DNA of 64,000 bases from Branchiostoma floridae (taxonomy: Eukaryota > Chordata > Leptocardii > Amphioxiformes > Branchiostomatidae). Each line of letters starts with the position of its first letter. The first letter of the stretch is position 1. The DNA lies in the NCBI RefSeq assembly GCF_000003815.2, contig NC_049987.1:5288116-5352115 (forward strand), written 5' to 3'. This document shows positions 52,002 to 63,694 of this stretch, in pieces. Made by a program: the position numbers and the translations under genes. Below the pieces are notes generated by a model, which searched no databases, was not told the origin of the DNA, and saw nothing but the letters and a program-made list of their open reading frames with translations.

Positions 52002-54564
52002 TTTTTTTTTTTTCTTTATTGAAATACGTGTAAAAATACAAATAAACGGACGAGGACAAAGTGACGGCGGACTCAAGTTACATTCAACTTATATTAACGC
52101 CGCCACTTATACAAGAATTGAAAATAATAAATTATACAGGACAATAATAAATAGATAATTTAACTTTAACTTTATTAGAATTGTAACAACACAATACAAT
52201 ATACTGCACCAGGCAGCAGGGTGCTGATGTTGTGCAGATACACATTGAGAGACATACATAATCATAGTACAATACATCATAATCATCATCACACAATAAA
52301 TACAATACAATTAAAATCTGAGGACTATCTATTAGTGGTTCGTAGGAGGGTGGTGCAGCTGGAATCTTTTAGTTGATACAATGTAAGAATGTAGTGCATC
52401 GGACACTTGTTTGTTTGTGGAGAGGTTATGAGCTGTGGATCCCTGGAGTAGGAGGGGCACGGTAGGTTGTTGTTGTAGGAGGTGCTGGACGGTGGATGTG
52501 AGGTTATGGCGGAGATCAGAATACAGGGGAGTCGAGGGGACAGTGTAGGAGGTAATGTGAGACAGTTTCAGAGGAAGCCCCACAATCACACTTCTTGTCC
52601 TTAATCCTCATCTTATGCAGAGTAGAGTTAAGTTGGCTCCATCCCATGCGCAGCCTGGCAGCATAGATGTTGCTCTGTCTTGAGCCGAGGCTGCGATACG
52701 TCTGGTGTTTCCTTTGCGTCAGCAGATGTTTCTTGCACTCAGACTTGAAGGCGACAAGAGTAGGGGCGTCCTTGACGACCTGGGGCAGTTGATTCCACAG
52801 GGATGACGTGTACGGGACAAAGCTTGTTTTGTAAGTCTGAGTCCTGCAGCGTGGGACATGGAGATGGGTGCTGTTTCGAAGTAGGAACCTTGAAGATGAC
52901 TGGGTGCCTCTTGTAGAGGGGACAAGTGGCTGTAGGTGTGGAGGAACAAGTCCATGTGTCATCTTATACATGATTCCCAGTGAGCTGTACTGTCGCCTGG
53001 TGGACAGGGTATCCCATTCAAGTTCTTGAAGAATGCTGGAGTTAGGGGTACCCTTCATAGCTCCTGTGACGAGTCGACCGGCGTGGTATTGTACCTTTTC
53101 CAGCATCCTACTTGCTGTACTGCTCAAATCTCCTAGGAGTACTGAGGCATACTCCAGCTTGGGTCGTACCAAGGTGAAATATGCTGTCTCAAGGGCCTGT
53201 CTGCCTAGTTTGCCCTTGATCTTGCACAAGACACCGAGCAATTTCTTGCTTTTGCTTGTGGTCGTGTGCACGTGTTCCGTCCATCTAAGAGATTGGTGGA
53301 TGGTAACTCCAAGATGACTATATGATGACACTTGCTCGACAACCTTGCCAAGTAAGTAGATGGGGGGCAGTTGAACATGTTTCCGATCAGACTTAACACA
53401 GACTACCTTACACTTATCGGGGTGGAGTTCAAGTCCCCAATCCTGGAACCAGGTAGAGGTCAGTTGCAGGTCGGCGTTTGTGGTAGCAGCCACTTCCTGC
53501 ACTGTTCTGGCAGAGTTATACAAGGATGTATCGTCTGCGAAACAATTAAGTGCTGATTTACATGGAAGGTCCATCAGATCGTTCAGGTATATCAGGAAGA
53601 GGAGAGGCCCTAATATGCTACCTTGAGGTACTCCTGCTGTTGTTGTTCCCCAGGATGAGGCGATACCGTTTATGACGACTCGTTGTTGCCTCCCTGTCAA
53701 GTAGCTGTCAAACCAGCGAACCAACTGCCCTCCCACTCCGTAAAGAGTCAACTTGTATGTGAGTCCTTGATGCCACACAGTATCAAACGCACGCCTTACA
53801 TCAAGAAAGACAGCTGCTGTGCAACAGATGTCCGGATCATCGATGGACTTGGTCCAGTCATCGACTAGTCGGATCAGCTGCAGGACGGTGCCGTCCCCTT
53901 TTCGGAAGCCGGACTGGTTTTTATGCAGAAGGCAGTTCTCTTCAAGGTAGGTATACAGATGGTTGTGGACCAGTCTTTCGAGCACCTTAGCCACCGTTGG
54001 AAGGAGAGATATTGGCCTGTAGTTGAGTGGATTCGTTCGGTCACCTTTTTTGTATACAGGGGTTACATTGCTCTGCTTCCACTCCATAGGGAATAGTCCA
54101 GTCGCCAGAGAGTAGTTGAATAGACACCGTAGCGAGTCACAGATTTCAGGCGCAGCCTCCCTGAGTAATCTGTTTGGGATGCCGTCAGGTCCCGGAGCTT
54201 TGTTCACTTGGAGACTTTGTAGTACGGTTAGTACCTCCTCTGAGGTGACTTGGAGTGATGTGAACTGCTTGGAGGTAAGTATTGGTAGTTTCTTAGTCCT
54301 GTCAGGGTGGTTGCAGTCTTTGGTGATGTTTACAAATATTTCATTTAGAAGTTCGGCTTTCTCGCCATCTTTCTCCACTAGAACACCCCTGTAGGACAGT
54401 GTTGGAATACCTCTACTTCCCTTTCCTGTAAGATTGCTGAGAACAGACCATAACAGTTTTGAGCCCTCGGGAGTTTTAAACTTGTTACTGATGGTGTTGT
54501 AGTATTCACGTTCGGCTTTACGAAGCTCGGATGTTAGACTGTTCTTATACGTAGTATAGTCTAT
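52002..54564 (-). mobile_element. 5'-truncated LINE with reverse transcriptase and poly(A) tail
   Basis: The minus-strand element ends in AATAAAG (52020-52014) and a 12-nt poly(A) (52013-52002). The 5' end is truncated near 54564, inside the protein, so the endonuclease is absent. No clear target duplication was found. Confidence 0.88.
52335..54564 (-). pseudogene. LINE reverse transcriptase, truncated and frameshifted
   Basis: Translation begins mid-protein (YKNSLTSELRKAEREYYNTI) and is open from there; the first ATG is at 54378. RT motifs in order: KAPGPDGIPNRLLREAAPEI, NYRPISLLPTVAKVLERLV, KNQSGFRKGDGT, AVFLDVRRAFDTVWH, GVPQGSILGPLLFLIYLNDL, CFADDTSLY (catalytic Asp pair FADD), HPDKCKVVC, and a thumb region. 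A zinc-knuckle-like CDCGASSETVSHYLLHCP follows. After CPLDSP near 52540 the frame shifts, and the tail (SDLRHNLTSTVQHLLQQQP to HHPPTNH) continues in another frame to about 52332. APE-type non-LTR (CR1/Jockey-like) is inferred. Inactive because truncated. Confidence 0.9.
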
Positions 54565-56788
54565 TAATAGTAAATAGGTAATTACATATGTATGAACAGT
54601 GTACGTGAGTCGATCTCCCTTACTGGAGTAGAAAACTAAAACAAAGAATTATACTTGAATCTAAAAACGATTTGTTGTTGCAATGTACACATGTGTTGCT
54701 TCTATAATTCTGCAATTGACATTGAAGGATCAGAAAGAACTACCTTGTAAGATCAACATTTCTTTGGCATTATTTGCAAGACTGTGGAAATCAAGTATAT
54801 GTACAAGTAACCCAGAGAGTTTGCCGATGAGAACTGAGCGCTGGTAAGTAATAGATAGATCATGGGAGTGTCCTGACTATGTGGATTTGGTACTGCTCCG
54901 CCCACCCGAGGAGTTTGTTGGGGTCCCCGAGGGCGAAGCATGTTGGGTTGATTTGCTGTTTCCCTTTTTGTTAATTCTTTAATTGCTTTTATTTGCATGA
55001 GAAAGGTGGGCGTCTCCAACTTAGTCAATTTATTCGTTGGTTGGTACACCCCTACCCCAAGGGAGACCATTCAGTTGAATGGTGGGCGTCTCCAACTTAG
55101 TCAATTTATTCGTTACTTAGTACTAGGGGGGGACATTAATACAAACTTTTTGAAGTACGCATCTTAAAATATGGAGATGATCTATATAGACACAGAAATC
55201 ACAAAATTTAGGCAATTGTAAAACTCTAACCCCCCTGTACATACCCCCTGAAGTTTGGATACCCCCCTCGCCATGTACGTGTGTGACGTTGCTAGGATCT
55301 GCAAGCACTCACTACATTACTCCAGTTCTTTTTGCACATTTTGTGTGATTAAATGATACATTACACTCCAAGATACTTTTCTACAAGGTTTTGGCTTAAT
55401 AATCTTGGTTGCCATGGCAACAGGGCAGCAAGTCTTGGGGCGAATTTCCATTATTTGGCCCAAAACAGGGAAGTCACGGCAGGGCAGTAATTCGACAATT
55501 GCTGAGAATAATAAAGAGTACCCAGATCAACTACAAGTGTTTTAAGCTTCACAAGAATAGTGGTAAAATTTCCAGAAACTTGATGCCAAGGAATTGGGCA
55601 ACTTCAAAAAGAATCATTGTTTCAAGGTTACAAAAACACAGGTTTTTTTGCCAAGCTTAAAACCAGTGTTTTTATATGTGTCGTGAAGTATGGACAGAAA
55701 AGCAACAGTTGACTTATTCCCAAGCTCTCCCCCTGTACATATACATACTATATCTCTCATTGCAAGCAAGATGCCTGCGATACTGAATTTCAACAATGTT
55801 TTATTGGTACCTGTATTTACAACAGAATCAAAAGAACCATAGTCAAATTTACGCTCATTGTAGATGGTGTCAATGGAACTTGGGTTTCAGGGTTTGTAAG
55901 TCTTTGTCTCTCTTCCAATCAACAGCAATGTTTGCAATCTCTTTCTCATTGAGTCCTTGCTTCTTAAGCTCCTTTTCATTTCTCTACCGAGCTATTAGAC
56001 TCTCTGGTATCCTGCGTCCTTTATTTATCTAATATTCACATATATTTTGAGAGTATGAGGCAGAAAGCACAAATTGCTTATATTAAGCCTTCTACTCAAG
56101 AAACATACGCATAAAACAATAATAAACCACATACATACATAAGTACAGAATGGATAACAGAATAGTAAATTTAGACAAGACAAAGTTGGTGCTGCATCAA
56201 TTAGGAGAACCTGCCTGTGCAATGGATATAAGTATTGACAAAATAAAACATATTACAGGTTTGTAGATGTGAAAGAGATGTGGATCCTGATAACAGTAAA
56301 GAACATAAAGTAGTGAGGTGCTTTAGGTCTATATTGGAGACAGCCAATAACAAAAAACTTCTTTGGCTGGTAAAGAGTGTACAGTGTAGGAGATAATGTC
56401 CTTTCCTGCCTTCTCTACTGTACTGTCTAAACGATACAGGTTCTCTTTTCTTTCTCAGTACCCTTGTAACTTTAGATTGGTAATTGTGGTTGCCACTTGG
56501 ACAAAGACACTACAGACTTCTTCGTCTTTCTTTGTCTGTTAAAACCTCTCCTTAAAGATGAACCCGAAGGCTGTATCCTTTACCTGCAGCAACTGAGTGC
56601 TCTAAATATCCACCTTTACTTAAAATGCATTTTGGTTGGCGCAACGTAATTCTAAAGACTAAATCCAAGTAACGCAGTGCGCAACCTGAATTTTTTCAGT
56701 TGTAACACCACTTTCCTCCCACCTACATGTATAAGTATCTATTTCTTGACAGGATAAAACATAAGTTACATGTAACTACAGGGTCTAA
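54565..56788. other. Intergenic with dispersed repeats
   Basis: GGTGGGCGTCTCCAACTTAG and the following TCAATTTATTCGTT occur twice, at about 55005 and 55080. A block at 55122-55300 (AGTACTAGGGGGGGACATTA .. CCCCCTGAAGTTTGG) matches the reverse of 57560-57720, so both are parts of one dispersed DNA element. No gene recognised. Confidence 0.5.
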
Positions 56789-57236
56789 TAGGGGTGGGTA
56801 ATGGTACAGAAAATCCAGATCCGGTTCAGGTCCAGAGGATCAGGTCCAGGTCCGGACCTGAACCTGGACCTGATTCAGTATGTGAAAACTTGTGATTCTC
56901 AAAACAATGGTCCATTTTGCTACAAAGAAATCTGCTTTGCGGGGTATTTGACTACCAATGGCGTTTTAAAATCCTTTAAGGCTAACTGCCTCTGTGCGAT
57001 TGACTGTAAAAATTGGTAGAAATGACTACAGACTATACTACTATACTTCACTCTTGTTATTTTATTCGACGTAAAGGTAAGTCTGAAAACGTGTGAATGC
57101 CTGATCATATAATCTGTTCATTTTCCAATAGCTCCAACATCCTGTCCATCGAATTTTTTCAGGTCAGGTTTTTCCGGACCGGTCCAATACGAAAAACCTG
57201 TTTTATACCGGCACACCGTCCCGGTACCTACCCTTA
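56789..57236. mobile_element. 448-bp hAT-type MITE, copy 2
   Basis: Starts TAGGGGTGGGTAATGGTAC, ends GTACCTACCCTTA. Same length as copy 1 at 14995-15442 but reversed: GGACCTGAACCTGGACCTGA and CAATGG blocks match in reverse. The target duplication is not recognisable here. Confidence 0.85.
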
Positions 57237-58315
57237 GTTACAGTACATGATTTCAAAATTTGTTGAGTAATCACAAAGAAGAGAATCTAAGTCATAGAAT
57301 GCTATGTGACCACATGTTTTGCCCATTCTATGATAGTGTTGCCCGTTTCGTCCAATTTTTAGTTTGGCCCAGTCCATTTTTGTCATGGGGGTGACTTTGG
57401 AATAGTCCATATTTACCTAGGAAATACATTTGGAGGTTCAGATATCCACAATGATCTCCCTTGAAGTCAAATATTGTGCCAAGTATGCAAAAGTACAATT
57501 TCTAAGGCATTACACATGTTTGGCAGTATAGCGTTATACTACTTTAGTACATTGTCAACTTAAAAACTTCAGGGGGCATGTACAGGGGGTTAGCAATCAA
57601 TGATTTTCAAAATTTTTACATTTTCATATTCAGATGGACCGTCTCCATATTTCTAGCTGCGTATTTCATCAAAAACTGCATTTTTGCAAAATAGTGTCCC
57701 CCCCTATTAGTACACCCAGAGGTCAGAGGTCATCACCGGCGGTTAGACACCTTCCAGTTCGCTCCGACAATTTTTCCCTATTACGCAAGTATTCGCCTTT
57801 ATTTTGGCTTTATTTTAAGTTCATTTCGTTGACCCAAGCATACTTTTCATATATACAGCATTTTAAAAAAAACTGAAAGTAAAATCCGACGGAAAATAAG
57901 GCTCTAAGCCGTATTCCCAATTCAGCGGCGCATACCTGTGTGGAAGGTGTCTACCATTCAGTGTCTACCATTTGCGTTACCCCACAAATATTACTTATGC
58001 AATATCTTAGGAATTAAGTATAGACTGTAGATATTGTAGTGATAGTTCTTAGGGATTATAGGTGATTATGATACGCAAATGAGCCTTTGTTTCATGTAAT
58101 ACAGTGACGTTTCTGTTACACAATTTTGGCGCCAAACACACATTATTGCATCATTGTAAACGCCGCTTTTCATATGTTAATTGAGCGCCTAACTAGATCC
58201 ACCTGTAAGCATGCAGTTGACTTGATAGCCTGATTACCATCACACTGTATCATATATTGATTGATGTAGTTAACTCCTTGCTACGCTTTGGAACTTCCTG
58301 GAGTCCTCTATTAAG
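57237..58315. other. Intergenic and presumed 5' end of the downstream LINE
   Basis: 57560-57720 is the reverse of the 55122-55300 repeat. The LINE 5' UTR probably begins somewhere after 57900, but no boundary or ORF1 is visible. Confidence 0.4.
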
Positions 58316-59665
58316 ATGTCATTACTAGAAAAAATGTTAGTGATCGTGCAGCTCTTGGCTGTAATTACAATAGCTTTATTACCTAAAGCCAGCTGCACAT
58401 TTGAGTCAAGTAAAGCGGAATCGACGGACAGATGGCAGATTGCACCACGTCGACCCCCATCCCTCGCTCTGTGCGGAATCTACGCTGTCAGCAACATTGC
58501 TACATCTGAGCGCAACACTGAAGTTAGAGACACTAACCCATCAACATCGAGCCATCATCTGAAAAATGTGTCTAAACTCCTGGCGACACTGGCCTTGCTG
58601 CTGGCTGGAGATGTCCAGACGAACCCTGGACCCATAGATCTGAATTTGGCACGTAAAGGACTGCATATAGGCCATATAAATATTTACAGCTTACGTAATA
58701 AGGTTCACGAGATCGCTAATGTATTGTACACGAACAACCTACACATTCTCGCAATTTCTGAATCACACTTAGACAATAGTGTGTATGACGGAGCACTTAA
58801 CGCCGGCGATTACACTATCTTACGCAAAGACCGTAATAACAAAGGAGGGGGTGTCGCCATGTACATAAAAAACAATATTCCGTATAAAAGACGGTTTGAC
58901 TTGGAAACCCCCGAAATTGAACTTATCTGGGCGCAAATACACATTCCACACACACAGCCAATCTTGGTAGGGTGCCTATACAGGCCTCCAAGTGCCAAGT
59001 TGGACTACTTCAACAGAATCATACAGGCATTTGATTTGGCGACAAATACAAAACAGGAAGTATTAATACTAGGCGATTTCAATATAAACTGGACAAACAT
59101 GACCTGTACCTTAAGAGACAAACTTTACTTAGAGTCGACTGCATTGAATATTAAACAAATGGTTAATCAAGCAACTAGAATAGTCAAGACTTCCAAAGGT
59201 CCAGTAAACTCTTCTTGTATAGATCTAATTTTTTCAAACAGGCCTGAAAAACTAACAAGCACACAGTCCGTCCCTGTAGGATGTTCAGACCACAATCTTA
59301 TACACACTACTCGCAAAACGAAAGTTCCAAAGGGCCAACCGAAAATCGTACAAAAACGTTCGTATAAACGATTCAACCTAGATGAATTCCTGTTAGATAT
59401 CTTGTCTGTTCCATGGCACCTAGTGCAAAATGAAGAATGTGTAGATGACGCTTTGGAGTGTTTCATGGCTCTTTTCACAGAGATATGCGACAAACACGCT
59501 CCTGTCAGAAAGTGTTCAGAAAGGGCGTCGCCCGCCCAGTGGGTAGACGGCGACCTTCGAGAACTCATGGCACAGCGTGACAACGCAAAGCGTGAAGCAC
59601 AGGTGTCGGGAATGGAATCAGACCACAAGATCTACAAAAGACTCAGGAATTTAGTAGTAAACTAG
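58316..59665 (+). CDS. LINE polyprotein N-terminal half: signal-like segment, 2A motif, AP endonuclease
   Basis: Residues 1-27 (MSLLEKMLVIVQLLAVITIA..) form a hydrophobic signal-like segment. Residues 98-106 read GDVQTNPGP, preceded by a Leu/Ala-rich run (LLATLALLLA), matching the 2A consensus D-V/I-E/Q-x-N-P-G|P; ribosome skipping would fall between Gly105 and Pro106 (58628-58633). From about residue 113 the AP endonuclease domain follows: HIGHINIYSLRNK, LAISESHLD (catalytic Glu), GGGVAMYIKNNI, YRPP, LILGDFNINW (Asp/Asn), CIDLIFSN, GCSDHNLI (Ser-Asp-His). The frame ends with TAG just past LRNLVVN, where inserted DNA begins. Confidence 0.92.
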   Translation: MSLLEKMLVIVQLLAVITIALLPKASCTFESSKAESTDRWQIAPRRPPSLALCGIYAVSNIATSERNTEVRDTNPSTSSHHLKNVSKLLATLALLLAGDVQTNPGPIDLNLARKGLHIGHINIYSLRNKVHEIANVLYTNNLHILAISESHLDNSVYDGALNAGDYTILRKDRNNKGGGVAMYIKNNIPYKRRFDLETPEIELIWAQIHIPHTQPILVGCLYRPPSAKLDYFNRIIQAFDLATNTKQEVLILGDFNINWTNMTCTLRDKLYLESTALNIKQMVNQATRIVKTSKGPVNSSCIDLIFSNRPEKLTSTQSVPVGCSDHNLIHTTRKTKVPKGQPKIVQKRSYKRFNLDEFLLDILSVPWHLVQNEECVDDALECFMALFTEICDKHAPVRKCSERASPAQWVDGDLRELMAQRDNAKREAQVSGMESDHKIYKRLRNLVVN

Positions 59666-61485
59666 AAAGGCCGACATTTGCTTGGGTGCAAATACAGCAT
59701 ATTTCAGCCATACCCATTCCCACGCAACATTGGACTGTTCCAAGTCACCCCTGCGCAAAAATGCAATATTTAATGTAAGTTATCCCCAAAAGAGAACTAA
59801 TATTGTGAATTGATTCCATGTCAAAACAGAGCTTGCCCAATATGCCCCGGGCCCATATGGAAGAATATAATCTTCCACAGGAGCGCCTATGCATAACTGA
59901 TTGGTTTTTAGAATCGCGGCAGCTCCTATTTTTCCGAGAGTGAAAAAAAAACGCATCTTCCATTCAGAAGATTTTCGTCATGAAATTACATGACGCCATT
60001 CAACAATTTCCACTTCGATAACTAGGTCTAAGTACCGTCATAATCTCCTTGTGATGTGGGTGCATTTATTATTGCAGTGAACTTTTTTTTAAGCAAGTAG
60101 GGCATACGTTTTAATAATTGTCAGGTGCAGGTACTGTGTAGTAGGAGTGTTGTTGTTTTTTTCAAGCTAAAAACTTCAATCTTCTTCTTGTTTTGTATGA
60201 GCCATTACATAAACGGAGACGTCTCGAAATTTTACAAGAATTTTACCACCCTGTCGCTTCATTTCTTTTCTGAAAAATCCCAGGACGAACAAGTTAACTT
60301 GATTTGGCTTTATCTATATATTTCATTTTCCTTCGAATTCTTTGTTAAGTATATGCCCCTGCATACCACTGTTAAATTGTTTTACTTTGTATGCAATCAG
60401 CCATCGGACGTAATCTTGTCTGAGTGTTATAATTTCCTGCTCGTAGCGTGCGAGACCTGGAGGATAGGTGTTTCTACTTTGTTCGGGGGGTTCTTTTCGG
60501 AGGTCAGTGGTGATACTCTGGTATTGAGAGTGTTTTATTGGGCTCAAACTCTGGCAGTTTAAAGTTACTTACAATTTGAATGTACAAAGTTTACGTCAAA
60601 AAAGAACAACAACAACACTAGAAGTACCTACATTTGTTCGGGGAAAAATACATGCATTCTCGCCACTGTCAAACTTACGTATCAAAACTAAACGCAAGCC
60701 GTCCAATTTTCCCTGTCCAAATCTGCCGAAAATGATTGATAGTGCCATGCGGAATGTTGGTATATTCATCGACACTAACGTTCAATGCACGCGTACCGTC
60801 CGCTACCGCTCAAATGACCCTGTCTGAACTCCAAATCCTCGCAAACTACAATTTCAAACCCGGCAAAGGGGACCATATGGCCACAGTAAGGCTGTAATAT
60901 GCATCTGTTTGTGTATATACGGGATTGCAAGGCCCCGCTTATGAATATTAACTAGCATTCGCCTTTCTCGTCGCTGATTGGCTGGCGTCCATAAAGTAAT
61001 TATCTCTCGCTCTCCCCAGACCGCTGGCACCTGGCACGTGTGGGCTCTGGGGTCACTGGAGTTCACGGCAGGAAGCCGAAAGAAAACCAATTTCCCCTCA
61101 GAAAAGCGCTGAAATTAAGCATTTTAAAGTAGTTTATGCCCAAAATTTTACTCGGATCATTTTACCAACTATCTAATGCCTATCTACACCAAATTTAAGG
61201 TCATTCCATTGTAATTCAAGGGAACAGGGGGCCACAATATACCGTTTTGGTCAAAACATGACCTTTAAACTTCAATAAAATCATTTTAGAGGCAGATATG
61301 AAAAAAATGAGAAAACAGCACCTCGGTATCGACCCACTCTACCCTTGTGCCAAATTTCAGGTCATTCGGTGACGGAACGACGGAGATGAATCGCTTTGAA
61401 GATTTGACAGGAGAAAGAAAGAAAGAAAGAAAGAAAGAAACATTACGAATACAATATATTTCACCATACCATATATGGTATGGCT
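59664..61485. mobile_element. 1.8-kb insertion inside the LINE
   Basis: The LINE frame breaks after GTAGTAAAC and resumes at TATAATGAAAACAG. The inserted DNA has ATATTTCAGCCATACC near its left end (59699-59714) and the exact inverse GGTATGGCTGAAATAT at its right end (61471-61486). The right end also carries a perfect hairpin CCATACCATATATGGTATGG. Other contents: a fragment of the 40588-41054 MITE interior (60806-60895), a (GAAA)n run (61408-61440), and a TCCGAGAGTG/GAAAAAAAACGC stretch. No transposase or Rep domain was recognised. It could be a non-autonomous TA-inserting element or a Helitron/Helentron-like element. Confidence 0.7.
61408..61440. repeat. (GAAA)n microsatellite
   Basis: About seven GAAA units within the LINE insertion. 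Confidence 0.9.
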
Positions 61486-63370
61486 GAAATATAATGAAAA
61501 CAGAAAGAGGAAGAAAGCCTTCTACAAGGAACAAATTGAATTATGCAGTAGCACTAAAGACAGCAAGCAACTCTGGAAAGTTGTTAACGGAATGTTAGGT
61601 AAAAACAATTCAAGTGCACCGAATTCCATTGAAGTGGACGGACAAATACTGACAAAACCAGCTGAAATCGCTGAATATTTCAACGAATATTTCATTGAAA
61701 AAATACAAAAACTCTCCAAAGATGATACCCCGGACATAGCGAACTCAGTAGCACCCATAGAAGAATATATCATGGCTAATAAGAACTGTTCCTTCTCCTT
61801 TCAATATGTAACTGTCGAGCAGGTGCACGCTTTGTTGAAAGCACTGCCCCCAGGTAATGCTACTGGCCACGACAATGTTGACAACACGTTGTTGAAACTT
61901 TGCGCCGATCACATTGCTCCCCCATTATGTCACATATTTAACTGTTCCATCAGGCAAGGCATCTTCCCTTCACAATGGAAGATAGCAAAGGTTCTACCAC
62001 TTATAAAGAATAAATCCGCCCCGCTTAGCGGACCTAACAGTCGCCCCATCAGCCTGTTACCAGCAATTAGCAAGGTCATGGAAAGGATATGCCAGAAACA
62101 AATTCAAACTTACCTTGTTTCCAATGACATAATTTCCGAAAACCAACATGCGTATAAAAAATCACACTCTACAGCTAGTGCCCTTATACAAATGTCTGAC
62201 TACTGGTTGGGGGAGATAGATAAAGGGAATTTGGTTGGCGCCGTTATGCTAGATTTTAGCGCGGCATTTGATGTCATTAACCACGATATTTGTTTAGCCA
62301 AGCTTAAGAGCTATGGTTTTGAGGAATCGGCAATCAAGTGGGTACAGAGTTATCTTGGCAACAGGAAACAAGCTGTATTCGTTAACGGTAGTTTTTCCTC
62401 TTATAAAGAATCCAGGTGCGGCGTTCCCCAAGGCAGCTGCCTGGGTCCATTGCTTTTCTCTATATTTGTCAATGATCTCCCCGCAGTTACAAATAGTACA
62501 GTAGTCATGTACGCTGATGATTCAACGCCCTCAGCTTCGGCTCCCACCGTCGCAAAATTGAAATACAAATTGCAGACTGACTTGGAGCGAATCTGGAATT
62601 GGGTACAAACTAATCATCTTGTTCTCAATATTGGAAAAACTAAATCAATCATGATGGGTACGCAACAAAAACTAAAAAGTAATCCCAAATTAGAACTAAG
62701 AATAGATGGAACAGACATTACACATGTAGAACAGGCTGAACTGTTAGGTCTCACTATAGACCAACGTCTCACATGGGGATCGCATATTGACAAAACGAAG
62801 AATAAAATGGCAGGTATACTAGCCACAATAAGACGACACAGGAAATACTTCACAAAAAGTACATTGAGATCTGTTATTCAGGCTCTGGTTTTGTCACACA
62901 TGGACTACGGCTCAGTGCTGCTATCCTCTGCACCACAGACACACATAGATGGTCTTCAGGTGGTCCAGAATCGCGCTGCTCGCCTGGCCACAAACAAGCC
63001 CTTTGACACCAACCTGGAAGACCTACACATGCAGTTAAAGTGGCAAACCGTTAAAGAAAGACTCTTTACAAATACTGTATGTACATTCCACAAAATTGTT
63101 AAGGAAAGGCAACCCCAATGCATCTTCAAGCAATTACAAACAATTCAATCCACACATGAGCATCACACTAGGCTGTCTACTAGAGGAGCATTCACTCAAT
63201 CAAAACCCAAAACAAACGCTAAAACAAGGACATTTGGCTACAGATGCATCAAAACCTATAACACATTGCCAAACACAACGACATCATACAACAACATTGA
63301 GTTCAAATCTAGGATAAAAGAGCTTGCGAAAACACGAGACAAAAGACAACCCCTGAGCACATGGTGGTAA
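61475..63370 (+). CDS. LINE polyprotein C-terminal half: reverse transcriptase
   Basis: The apparent ATG at 61475 lies in inserted DNA; genuine LINE sequence starts at YNENRKRKKAFYKEQIELC. RT motifs in order: PPGNATGHDNVDNTLLKLC, SRPISLLPAISKVMERICQ, ENQHAYKKSHSTASAL, AVMLDFSAAFDVINHDI, GVPQGSCLGPLLFSIFVNDL, VMYADDSTPSA (YADD catalytic pair), LNIGKTKSIMMG, and LLGLTIDQRLTWGSHI. The thumb and a basic C-terminus ending in TWW follow. No stops or frameshifts. Joined to the first half it would be a standard endonuclease-RT protein of about 1,070 residues. Confidence 0.93.
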   Translation: MVWLKYNENRKRKKAFYKEQIELCSSTKDSKQLWKVVNGMLGKNNSSAPNSIEVDGQILTKPAEIAEYFNEYFIEKIQKLSKDDTPDIANSVAPIEEYIMANKNCSFSFQYVTVEQVHALLKALPPGNATGHDNVDNTLLKLCADHIAPPLCHIFNCSIRQGIFPSQWKIAKVLPLIKNKSAPLSGPNSRPISLLPAISKVMERICQKQIQTYLVSNDIISENQHAYKKSHSTASALIQMSDYWLGEIDKGNLVGAVMLDFSAAFDVINHDICLAKLKSYGFEESAIKWVQSYLGNRKQAVFVNGSFSSYKESRCGVPQGSCLGPLLFSIFVNDLPAVTNSTVVMYADDSTPSASAPTVAKLKYKLQTDLERIWNWVQTNHLVLNIGKTKSIMMGTQQKLKSNPKLELRIDGTDITHVEQAELLGLTIDQRLTWGSHIDKTKNKMAGILATIRRHRKYFTKSTLRSVIQALVLSHMDYGSVLLSSAPQTHIDGLQVVQNRAARLATNKPFDTNLEDLHMQLKWQTVKERLFTNTVCTFHKIVKERQPQCIFKQLQTIQSTHEHHTRLSTRGAFTQSKPKTNAKTRTFGYRCIKTYNTLPNTTTSYNNIEFKSRIKELAKTRDKRQPLSTWW

Positions 63371-63674
63371 TGATTTTTATATTTCAGTACATCTAAGTTA
63401 TATATTTATGTTGTGTTATTAGTACACTTTTGATTGGATTGTGTTTCAATCAATTAAGTTAACTTCTTCTGCTATTCATTATTCGTTATGTATGATCACT
63501 TCTTTATTTTGACCTCTTACCTCTGATTATTATTTTGCTTATTATTTTACGCTAATTATCCGCTTTTGATGTTAAGTTGTTTCTTTTGCATTTCATGTAT
63601 TTCATTTATTCTTATTATTATGACTCCAGGAAGAGTAGTGGCATGATTTTATGATGTACACTAATGGAGATCGC

Positions 63675-63694
63675 AATTAAACAAACAAACAAAC
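63675..63694 (+). repeat. LINE 3' tail (AAAC)n
   Basis: AATTAAACAAACAAACAAAC closes the LINE that starts near 58316. Confidence 0.8.

Larger units (their letters stand above)
58316..63694 (+). mobile_element. Near-complete APE-type LINE split by a 1.8-kb insertion
   Basis: Endonuclease half 58316-59663, insertion about 59665-61484, reverse transcriptase half about 61485-63370, 3' UTR, then AATTAAAC and an (AAAC)n tail to 63694. No separate ORF1 was seen. The two halves are in good open frames without stops, so the element was probably intact when the insertion arrived. Tail and domain order fit the CR1/L2/Rex group; exact clade not determined. Confidence 0.9.

Noticed and set aside
52516-54378. 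620-residue frame as a host gene
   Set aside because: Carries reverse transcriptase motifs with FADD and a LINE poly(A) tail; it is a retrotransposon copy.
60125-60562. 145-residue frame MQVLCSRSVVV.. inside the LINE insertion
   Set aside because: Hydrophobic, Phe-rich composition from AT-rich DNA; no domain, no start context.
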